From Vibrio viridaestus (GTDB lineage Bacteria > Pseudomonadota > Gammaproteobacteria > Enterobacterales > Vibrionaceae), in assembly GCF_003856525.1 (NCBI RefSeq), contig NZ_RJVQ01000005.1:248001-312000 (forward strand): a stretch of DNA of 64,000 bases. The letters run 5' to 3'. Below the pieces are notes generated by a model, which was not told the origin of the DNA, made no database searches, and worked only from the letters and a program-made list of their open reading frames with translations. The translations under genes were made by a program, and so were the position numbers. Every line of letters begins with the position of its first letter. The stretch's first letter is position 1. Shown piece by piece: positions 46,437-53,148 of this stretch.

Positions 46437-46461
46437 AAAGGGTGAGCCATGCTCGCCCTTT
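46437..46461. terminator. Bidirectional terminator between isomerase and ArsR-rhodanese genes
   Basis: Arms AAAGGGTGAGC / GCTCGCCCTTT (one G-T pair) around CAT, immediately after the isomerase stop, with T-rich sequence after the stem in the plus direction. Confidence 0.75.
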
Positions 46462-46468
46462 CTCAAAA

Positions 46469-47095
46469 TTATAGCTCTACATCATAACCCGCGTTTTGCC
46501 ATTCCTGGAGACCATTCGGATATACTTTTACTTTGTATTTTTTCTCTAGTAGAAGCTGAACAGCATCTATGGCTTGAATACAGTAAACATTCTCACAGTA
46601 CACAACGATCAGCTTATCATCATCATTGGAATAACTTTGACTCCAAACGTACAATTCTTCGACGGGCACATTTAATGCTCCTGGAATGTGTCCTTTACTG
46701 AAATCTTTCTCAGAACGAACATCAATAAGTAATGCACCATCAAATACAGCTAAAAATTGCTTGAGAGTAAGTGAATGCTCTCCACCGTTCACAATTGACG
46801 TCACTCCAGATGAAGCTTGGGTGATCTCTTTTACGTGATTGTAGAGTTCAAGAACATCACTATTCGCCAATCGGTAGTAGACTCTGACACCTTCTTTTCG
46901 GGTAGCTAATACCCCACTGGTTCTCATTACTCGAAGATGAGCAGAAATCAATTTGACGCTCGCCCCCATTACATACGCCAAATCTTCAACACAGCACTCA
47001 CCAAAACTGAGTAATTCGATAATTTTCAGTCTATTTTCATGTGCTAGTGCTTTTAAGAGATCTGAAGCATTTTCATAGGAATAAGTAGCGATCAA
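46469..47095 (-). CDS. ArsR-family regulator fused to a rhodanese domain
   Basis: 208 residues: a winged helix (about 10-90; LLKALAHENRLKIIELLSFGECCVEDLA, with a Cys pair at about 34-35) and a rhodanese domain (about 110-205; ALLIDVRSEKDFSKGHIPGALNVPVEELY, active loop YCENVYCIQA). Proteins of this layout resemble thiol- or persulfide-sensing repressors of the BigR/SqrR/YgaV group. DUF2938 lies 92 bp upstream on the same strand, and operator 2 lies before that gene. Confidence 0.9.
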   Translation of the reverse strand: MIATYSYENASDLLKALAHENRLKIIELLSFGECCVEDLAYVMGASVKLISAHLRVMRTSGVLATRKEGVRVYYRLANSDVLELYNHVKEITQASSGVTSIVNGGEHSLTLKQFLAVFDGALLIDVRSEKDFSKGHIPGALNVPVEELYVWSQSYSNDDDKLIVVYCENVYCIQAIDAVQLLLEKKYKVKVYPNGLQEWQNAGYDVEL

Positions 47096-47187
47096 ACAAG
47101 GCTCCGAACAATAACGTTATACAACAGTGGATATAGTCGTAAATAATAACCATATTTACTAAGAATTTCACCACAATGAGCAATATT

Positions 47188-47673
47188 CTAGTAAAACGCA
47201 GAGAATACGTATTGTCCCACTGCAAACACGGCGTGAGCGATGATTAAATAAAGAATCATAAGCATCTGATTAGGCAGTTTACGACCCAATACACCCGCCC
47301 CTAAACCGGGCATCAATATCAGTAGTCCAGCGAGCGTGCTCACAACTAAACCAATAACGATTACGGCTTCCCATTGAGGATTATCTATAAAGCCTGTTCC
47401 AGCATACAGAATGAGCAATACTGCATAGGCGATACCAATAATGTAATGAAAAATCCAGCCAATCACTTTGTCACTTTGATTTAAATTCGAAGCATCGCCC
47501 AAGACTAACGAACCTTTAGGCAGACCTTTTAACCAGCGCCCAACAACAGACCAATTTGTTGGTGGTATTCCTGTCACTTTTTGAACCAACATAACCCACA
47601 CGTCGAGCACTAGCGTCGAACCGATGCCCACAAAGATACAAAACTTTATAATATCGTTCATAAACTCACTCAC
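47188..47673 (-). CDS. DUF2938 membrane protein
   Basis: 161 residues with about four hydrophobic helices. FCIFVGIGSTLVLDVWVMLVQKVTGIPPTNWSVVGRW and LVLGDASNLNQSDKVIGWIFHYIIGIAYA fit the DUF2938 family of unknown function. It diverges from the lipoamide dehydrogenase gene over operator 2 and precedes the ArsR-rhodanese gene, so it is probably under that regulator. Confidence 0.82.
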   Translation of the reverse strand: MSEFMNDIIKFCIFVGIGSTLVLDVWVMLVQKVTGIPPTNWSVVGRWLKGLPKGSLVLGDASNLNQSDKVIGWIFHYIIGIAYAVLLILYAGTGFIDNPQWEAVIVIGLVVSTLAGLLILMPGLGAGVLGRKLPNQMLMILYLIIAHAVFAVGQYVFSAFY

Positions 47674-47754
47674 TTTCTTTTTTATGAGTCATCCAAATAA
47701 TCGCACATAATTGACGTGCGTCATGGTTTGACTATCTCTTCTAATGAATACTAT

Positions 47755-47774
47755 ATTCAAATAATCGTTAGAAT
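47755..47774. promoter_or_regulatory. ArsR/BigR-type operator 2
   Basis: ATTCAAATAATCGTTAGAAT, with the outer flank forming ATATTC / GAATAT arms. It lies between divergent lpd and DUF2938-arsR genes and ends 26 bp before the lpd start. Nearly the same sequence lies before the isomerase gene. Confidence 0.68.
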
Positions 47775-47800
47775 ATTAGTTTATCAAATTGGAGAGAACT

Positions 47801-49195
47801 ATGAAAACTGATTTACTCGTAATTGGTGGTGGGCCCGCGGGACATGTTGCAGCAATAAAGGCAGTCGAATATGGCAAAAAAGCCATTGTTATTGAAAAGT
47901 ACAAACTGGGTGGAACCTGTCTTCACCAAGGCTGTATACCAACAAAAACTCTACTTCACACCACTGAACTCTATGATGAATTAAAGCATTGCGAGCAAAT
48001 CGGATTACACGTTGAGAACGCGTTTGTCGATCTGCAGGGATTACAAAGAAGAAAAAATGAAATCATTGATAATATTACTTCTGGAGTATCGTCACTCGTA
48101 GAAAAGAAAGGTGTTGATGTTGTCTATGGTCTGGCCGAACTTATTTCATTAAATCGCGCTAAAGTGACCCTTTCTGACGGTTCCGAGGAATACATTGATT
48201 TTGATAATTTGATATTGGCAACAGGTTCAGAGCCATTCATGTTGAACATCCCTGGCGCCGATCTTCCATCTGTTATTACAAGTAATGAAGCTTTATCGTT
48301 TACTGAGCTACCAAAAAAACTCGTTATTGTTGGCGGCGGTGTAATCGGCGTTGAATTTGCTCAAATGCTCAATCGCTTAGGCGTTAAAGTGTCAATAATT
48401 GAAGCCTACCATAAGCTGCTTCCGCATATGGATAACGAATTAACACAGCAGCTTACCGATATTCTGCGCAGTGAAGGGATTGATATTTACCTAAATGCTG
48501 TTGTTGAAAGCTTCGAATCACATAAAGAAGATACTATGGTGTACTTTAAACAAGATGGTATCCGTAAAGCTTTGGATGCATCGACCATTCTGATGGCGGT
48601 TGGACGTAAGCCTAATACCAACCACTTAAACCTCGAAAGTTTAGGAATAGAGCTCGAACGCGGGGCAATTAAAGTCAATCGCTTTATGCAGACTAACATC
48701 CCACACATCTATGCAGTTGGTGACTGTACCGGTGGCTTTATGCTTGCTCATGTTGGTTTTGAGCAAGCTGTGATAGCAGCAAAAAATATCACCTCTGGAA
48801 ATCAGGAACAATTCGATGGTAAGACGGTACCGGCCTGTGTGTATACAAAACCAGAATTTGCCTGCGTTGGCTTATCTGAAGAAAAAGCTCGCCATATGTT
48901 CGACAATATTAAGGTTGGTACCGCGTCTTTGGCAGGCAACGCGAAAACGGTGATAGGGCAACAAACGGGTTACGTTAAATTCGTCGTTGACGGTGATTCA
49001 TCAGAAGTTCTCGGGCTTCATATCTTAGGCCCTAGAGCTAGTGACATGATTCATGAGGGAGCCTTGGCTCTGAAAATGAACGCAAAAATAGAAGATATAC
49101 TTGAAACCATCCATGGCCACCCAACCGTTGCAGAAGGGGTACATGAAGCAGCTCAAGATATATTTAAAAATGCGATTTACAAATTGTATGATTAA
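47801..49195 (+). CDS. lpdA: Orphan dihydrolipoyl dehydrogenase
   Basis: 464 residues from the ATG at 47801 (GGAGAG upstream; a start 12 bases earlier is unlikely). FAD motif VIGGGPAGHVAA, redox disulfide GGTCLHQGCIPTK, NAD motif VIVGGGVIGVEFAQM, and the C-terminal active His in HGHPTVAEGVHEA. It reoxidises dihydrolipoamide of a 2-oxo acid dehydrogenase or glycine-cleavage-type complex, but no E1, E2 or H-protein genes are nearby. Its operator suggests thiol-responsive control. Confidence 0.94.
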   Translation: MKTDLLVIGGGPAGHVAAIKAVEYGKKAIVIEKYKLGGTCLHQGCIPTKTLLHTTELYDELKHCEQIGLHVENAFVDLQGLQRRKNEIIDNITSGVSSLVEKKGVDVVYGLAELISLNRAKVTLSDGSEEYIDFDNLILATGSEPFMLNIPGADLPSVITSNEALSFTELPKKLVIVGGGVIGVEFAQMLNRLGVKVSIIEAYHKLLPHMDNELTQQLTDILRSEGIDIYLNAVVESFESHKEDTMVYFKQDGIRKALDASTILMAVGRKPNTNHLNLESLGIELERGAIKVNRFMQTNIPHIYAVGDCTGGFMLAHVGFEQAVIAAKNITSGNQEQFDGKTVPACVYTKPEFACVGLSEEKARHMFDNIKVGTASLAGNAKTVIGQQTGYVKFVVDGDSSEVLGLHILGPRASDMIHEGALALKMNAKIEDILETIHGHPTVAEGVHEAAQDIFKNAIYKLYD

Positions 49196-49225
49196 TAAGT
49201 GAATAAACGACAGCACAACCAAACG

Positions 49226-49250
49226 AATGCCCTATCGCGGATAGGGCATT
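49226..49250. terminator. Hairpin between lpdA and the TetR gene
   Basis: Perfect 11-bp arms AATGCCCTATC / GATAGGGCATT around GCG between the converging genes. Without a long T-run it should act mainly as a bidirectional stop or stabiliser. Confidence 0.7.
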
Positions 49251-49276
49251 GCTAAAATAGAGTTAGTGAACGGTAA

Positions 49277-49864
49277 TTAAAGGGACTCAAAGAGTAAATC
49301 ACATGCGGCTAATAGCTCTTCTCGCGCGATTCCATCTCGAGTTTGAATAGAAATACCGTTGATAAATGTATCAATGATCATCATTACAGTATTAGCGCTG
49401 GCGCCATGCTTCCACTCATTTGATTCAAAACCTCTATCGACACACTGAATAAGCGCGGAACGAATCTTTTTTCTGACAGACAACGCTAAAGCTTCAACTT
49501 CCTTGTTATCATCGCAACAGTTAAGCCCAGAGAGCACGGCCATGCAGCCTGAGGGAGTTTGCGATGATGTTTGCAAATTAATAGTTTTCTTAAGCATATT
49601 CTGGATAGCAGTTTTTGCACTTACCGAATAATTCTCTAACTCCGAGAGAGTTTCACCACACGTTTTGGTATAGAGATCCAGACATTCTGCGTAAAGTACA
49701 CTTTTGGAACCAAAAGCTGCATAAAAGCTTGCAGCGGAAAGGTTTAATGTCTTTCGCAAATCAGCAAGTGAGGTACCCTCGAAACCTTTTTGCCAAAACA
49801 GATTCATTGCTTTTTTTACTGCATCGTCTCGGTTAAATTCTCTTGGACGACCTGTCCTAGCCAT
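49277..49864 (-). CDS. TetR/AcrR-family regulator
   Basis: 195 residues. N-terminal HTH (about 10-60; GRPREFNRDDAVKKAMNLFWQKGFEGTSLADLRKTLNLSAASFYAAFGSK) and a ligand domain with Cys residues in GCMAVLSGLNCCDD, which could sense electrophiles or thiols. It is the last gene of the MFS-OsmC-thioredoxin group. A palindrome TTCTAA-N5-TTAGAA lies 47 bp before its start. Confidence 0.9.
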   Translation of the reverse strand: MARTGRPREFNRDDAVKKAMNLFWQKGFEGTSLADLRKTLNLSAASFYAAFGSKSVLYAECLDLYTKTCGETLSELENYSVSAKTAIQNMLKKTINLQTSSQTPSGCMAVLSGLNCCDDNKEVEALALSVRKKIRSALIQCVDRGFESNEWKHGASANTVMMIIDTFINGISIQTRDGIAREELLAACDLLFESL

Positions 49865-49911
49865 AGCTATACCTCTGAAAAGCCGTTAAATATATCGATT
49901 TATCAAAAATA

Positions 49912-49928
49912 TTCTAACTCAATTAGAA
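49912..49928. promoter_or_regulatory. Palindrome upstream of the TetR gene
   Basis: TTCTAACTCAATTAGAA: arms TTCTAA / TTAGAA around CTCAA. It recalls the ArsR operators but with five rather than six central bases. A TAGAACTGTC run overlaps it, and TAGAACAGTC occurs at 52492-52501 before the MFS gene, so it could be the TetR site. Confidence 0.4.
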
Positions 49929-49988
49929 CTGTCCGGGAAAACTAAATATATAAATTACCGAGGTAGCAACTACCCCGGCACTGTATTT

Positions 49989-50315
49989 CTATTCATTCCC
50001 ACATATGATTGCCTCAAGTTCAGGCAATGGAAGCATTCCTGCAGAACGATTCACTTCTTTGCCATTCTTAAAGACAACAACAGTAGGAATACTTCTTACA
50101 CCAAGCTTTGTGGCGATTACGGGATGCTCATCTACGTTCAACTCGGCCATAACGAGCGACTCATCGGTAATTTTGTCTGCAAGGGCCTGGTAAATAGGGG
50201 CCATCATTTTGCAGGGCATACACTAATCAGCCCAAAGACGAACGGCAAACGTGATATCTCTATTTACATTTTCTTCAAAGGTTGACTCATTCAACGCTAA
50301 TACTGAGTTTGTCAC
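49989..50315 (-). pseudogene. Thioredoxin with an amber codon at the active-site Trp
   Basis: From the GTG at 50315 the frame reads MTNSVLALNESTFEENVNRD and on to RLWAD, then TAG (50223-50225), then CMPCKMMAP and a normal thioredoxin C-terminal half (RSIPTVVVFKNGKEV). The stop sits where thioredoxins have the Trp of W-C-x-P-C; TGG to TAG is one base. The rest of the gene is undamaged, so the mutation is recent or is read through. The product would otherwise be a 108-residue thiol reductase. The neighbour at 50434 is an intact thioredoxin. Confidence 0.85.
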
Positions 50316-50433
50316 AGTAATGTCTCCAAATTAAGGAACAATCAATCCATAATAAAGACACAACAGCCCTAATTAGTATTCTGTTAAACCGCAGAACTGT
50401 TTAAGTCTCAGATACTAAATGGATGTCATGTCG

Positions 50434-50754
50434 CTATAACAGCTTTTCAACTAACTTTTCCAAATCGCCTGTCAGCATTACTCCATCGACCCTTCGAACT
50501 TCTTTACCATTTTTATAAATCAAAATAGTTGGAATACTTCGAATTCGGCATCGCTCAGACAATTCCTGATATCGATCGGTATTGACGTCGTAAAACTCGG
50601 CTTTGCCATGGAGCTTTTTCTCAGTTTGTTGAAAGACCTTTGTCATCATTCTGCATGGTGCACACCATTGCGCCCAAAAACGAAATAGTACCACTCCGTG
50701 CTTTTGTTTAATGACCTGATTAAATCGTTTAGTGTTAGCAGCTAAAACTGGCAT
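50434..50754 (-). CDS. Thioredoxin
   Basis: 106 residues with active site FRFWAQWCAPCRMM and the cis-Pro segment RSIPTILIYKNGKEVRRVDG. It is a cytoplasmic thioredoxin, reducing disulfides. It lies 11 bp after osmC and should be co-transcribed with it. It is more divergent than housekeeping TrxA (for example Lys-rich start), consistent with a stress paralogue. Confidence 0.92.
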   Translation of the reverse strand: MPVLAANTKRFNQVIKQKHGVVLFRFWAQWCAPCRMMTKVFQQTEKKLHGKAEFYDVNTDRYQELSERCRIRSIPTILIYKNGKEVRRVDGVMLTGDLEKLVEKLL

Positions 50755-50765
50755 AGAAATCTGAC

Positions 50766-51194
50766 TTATTGGACCTTAGACACAACAGCTTCCGCTGTTA
50801 CCTCAACACCTGCTTTTCGGGCCAAATTTCCAACAACACAAATTTTGTCCGCTTTTTCTGTGTACGCCTTGGCATTTTCTGCATCACTCTCTGTTGATTC
50901 AGCTGACAAAATAACGTTAGCGACATGATGAATTGTAAAATTATCTCCTTCTTCATGTGCTTGAGTTTCCACTGTTAAAGACTCAATAGGGAGTTTTTTA
51001 CCATCAGAAATTGCTGTTAATGTCGAAAGGAAGCAAGCTGCGGTAGAAGCAACATAAAGTTCCTTCGGATTACTGTATTCACCTAAACCGCCATAAACGG
51101 AAGGAATGCTTATTTTTGTAGAAAGACCCTCACTCTCAATTAAACCAGAGCCTTTCATCCCACCTTCCCATGACAGATCGAGTTTAATATCCAT
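50766..51194 (-). CDS. OsmC/Ohr-family peroxide-reducing protein
   Basis: 142 residues. Two conserved Cys: STAACFLSTLTA (about residue 54) and DKICVVGNLARKAG (about 118). SVYGGLGEYSNPKELYVAS is the family start. It reduces organic hydroperoxides through a Cys pair with lipoamide or thioredoxin-type reductants, which are encoded nearby (lpdA, trx). A good functional fit within the block. Confidence 0.9.
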   Translation of the reverse strand: MDIKLDLSWEGGMKGSGLIESEGLSTKISIPSVYGGLGEYSNPKELYVASTAACFLSTLTAISDGKKLPIESLTVETQAHEEGDNFTIHHVANVILSAESTESDAENAKAYTEKADKICVVGNLARKAGVEVTAEAVVSKVQ

Positions 51195-51236
51195 AATTTC
51201 TCCTTACTAGTTTATTAATATCTAATGAAATATGAT

Positions 51237-52421
51237 TTACTTTTGTGTTGCTAAACGTTTTTCGTCTTTTGACTCTAAAACACCACTATAAACAATGAGT
51301 AATACGCTAATTGCTACTACAGCTGCCGCCGCTGGCGCCGTTGCTAATAGACCGTAATTAGCCACTACCACGCCGCCAACTGAAGCCCCAACAGCAATAC
51401 CAAGATTAAAAGCCGCGATATTCATACTTGATGAGGCGTCAATAGCTTGGGGGAAATGTTTCTCTGCTTGCTGTACAACATACAACTGTAAAACCGGTAC
51501 ACTGCCAAACGCCGCCGCTCCCCAGATCATTACTAGCGGTATAACGTAGTATTTATTCGCCGCGGCGAAGCCAAAGAGAAGGAGCGTTAATGCAAGTGCG
51601 ATAAAAATACCAGCAGATGCTTTTAAAGGCCCTTTTTTATCTGCCCATTTAGCGGCATATGTATTGCCAAATACCACCGCAATACCGTAAAAAATCAGGA
51701 TGGTTCCAATAGCTGATGAAGAGAATCCAGTAATTTTTCCAAGAATCTCAGATAGGTAGGTGTAGGCAATAAACGACCCACCATAACCAATTCCAGTAAT
51801 TAAAAATACGAGCAACATCCGAGGGACGCCAATGACTGAAAGTTGCTTAAGAACACTGGCCGGTTGCGGGCGTTTTAGATTCGAAGGTAGTAAGAACCAA
51901 AGTGAAATCATACTCGCAAAACCCAACACACTAATAAGAGCAAAAGCCGCTCTCCAGTTAAGCCATTCTGTGATAAAAGCACCTGCAGGGACACCAGACA
52001 CAATGGCTATTGTCATACCTGAAAAAACAATCCCAATAGCTCTACCAGACTTATTTCTATCCACCAGATCAGAAGCGATAACAGTTGCGATAGAGTAGAA
52101 AACGCCCTGTACGACACCAGCCAACACTCGACCTAATAAAAGTAATGAATAGCTAGGAGCAAGAGTCGTCAAAAGATTTGCTAAAGCAAACAAGAGCATC
52201 AAGCCAACCGTTAATTTTCTACGATCAAATTGACTGGAAAGTGCGGTGAGAATTGGTGCTGCCACAGCTACCCCCAACGCATAATAGGAAACAAGTTGTC
52301 CTGCAGTGGGAATATCAACCCCCATATCACCAGCTATATTAGGTAAAATTCCTACAACGACAAACTCTGCCATACCAATACCAAATGCAGCAGCGGCAAG
52401 CGCATATAAAGCAACAGGCAT
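51237..52421 (-). CDS. MFS drug/metabolite exporter (AraJ/Bcr-type branch)
   Basis: 394 residues from the ATG at 52421, which has GAGG six bases upstream; an ATG at 52454 is also in frame without a ribosome site. Twelve helices; LVSYYALGVAVAAPILTALSSQFDRRKLTVGLM is the usual DHA12 first-loop motif and GVVQGVFYSIATVIASDLV the fourth-helix pattern. Substrate unknown. It heads the minus-strand group osmC, two thioredoxin genes, tetR. Confidence 0.88.
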   Translation of the reverse strand: MPVALYALAAAAFGIGMAEFVVVGILPNIAGDMGVDIPTAGQLVSYYALGVAVAAPILTALSSQFDRRKLTVGLMLLFALANLLTTLAPSYSLLLLGRVLAGVVQGVFYSIATVIASDLVDRNKSGRAIGIVFSGMTIAIVSGVPAGAFITEWLNWRAAFALISVLGFASMISLWFLLPSNLKRPQPASVLKQLSVIGVPRMLLVFLITGIGYGGSFIAYTYLSEILGKITGFSSSAIGTILIFYGIAVVFGNTYAAKWADKKGPLKASAGIFIALALTLLLFGFAAANKYYVIPLVMIWGAAAFGSVPVLQLYVVQQAEKHFPQAIDASSSMNIAAFNLGIAVGASVGGVVVANYGLLATAPAAAAVVAISVLLIVYSGVLESKDEKRLATQK

Positions 52422-52689
52422 AAAAAACCTCAAATTAAAGAATGATTGTTCCATAATTTAATAATAAGGAATCCTTCTGTCAATAAATTTATAGAACAGT
52501 CATTCCACAAATAATAAAACTAGACAGAATCTAATTATGAAAAGTCAAAGGGATTGAATAATGAATCGCAGCCAGTTACTAAACATAGCTAATGAAACCG
52601 GGCATAACAATAGAAGCCCATTTTGAAAGGATATAAAAATGCCTCTTCTCGCGCTAAATCGTCAATAAAGTTAGAGTAAGAAGAAGCAA

Positions 52690-52742
52690 TATCAATTTAT
52701 AGTTGTTTCAACAACAAGTGTTGAAACAACCATAAATTGATA
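52690..52742. repeat. Long stem-loop built from two inverted copies of a 17-bp repeat
   Basis: Arms of 24 bp (52690-52713 and 52719-52742) with one mismatch and a five-base loop ACAAG. The right arm contains repeat copy ACAACCATAAATTGATA (52726-52742) and the left arm its near-perfect inverse (52690-52706). Confidence 0.85.
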
Positions 52743-52822
52743 ATTAAGATTTCTTTTTATTCATTAGGTTATCAAAAATACAACCATATGATGATATGAG
52801 CCAATACAACCATAAGCTGATA
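52726..52822 (+). repeat. Three direct copies of ACAACCATANNNTGATA
   Basis: Copies at 52726-52742, 52780-52796 and 52806-52822 share ACAACCATA and TGATA around three variable bases. With the inverted copy at 52690-52706 there are four. Spacing is 54 and 26 bp. The arrangement looks like a protein-binding array. Confidence 0.8.
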
Positions 52823-52853
52823 TTTTCGTGATAACTTGAATTGCTGTTCAATT

Positions 52854-52880
52854 TCTATGTAAGAAAGTTTCTTACATAGA
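52854..52880. repeat. 27-bp palindrome
   Basis: TCTATGTAAGAAA and its exact inverse TTTCTTACATAGA flank a single G. It lies 269 bp before the TrlF-type start. It is either an operator or a cruciform site. Confidence 0.75.
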
Positions 52881-52944
52881 TAAACATCGATTTACCGCCA
52901 AACGACTAATGGGGTTTCTTGATCATAGAACTGAAGATTCGTAT

Positions 52945-52983
52945 CGTAACTCATAAATGGACAATTCTGAGTTACGTTTTTTC
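52945..52983 (+). terminator. Terminator-like fold containing direct repeat copy 2
   Basis: Stem CGTAACTCA / TGAGTTACG with a 14-base loop, followed by TTTTTT. It contains GTAACTCATAAATGGACAA (52946-52964), which matches 40983-41001 at 17 of 19 positions. Confidence 0.6.
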
Positions 52984-53148
52984 TAATTTAGCAAAAAATG
53001 AATTAACTGAAGTATCGCAACTCGCTTAGTCGAGTGTCCAGTATCACTGGAGAAGTTCACATATCACCTCAATGTAATTGATGACATAAATAATCCCTAT
53101 CTATAAAATAGCTTTAGTGTTTAGTTGCATATATTGGAGACGTATAAC

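Larger units (their letters stand above)
52422..53148. other. Repeat-rich intergenic region before the PHP-ATPase gene
   Basis: 727 bp between divergent MFS and TrlF-type genes. It contains four copies of a 17-bp repeat, a 53-bp stem-loop, a 27-bp palindrome and the second direct-repeat copy with a terminator-like fold. No gene was recognised. Confidence 0.7.
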
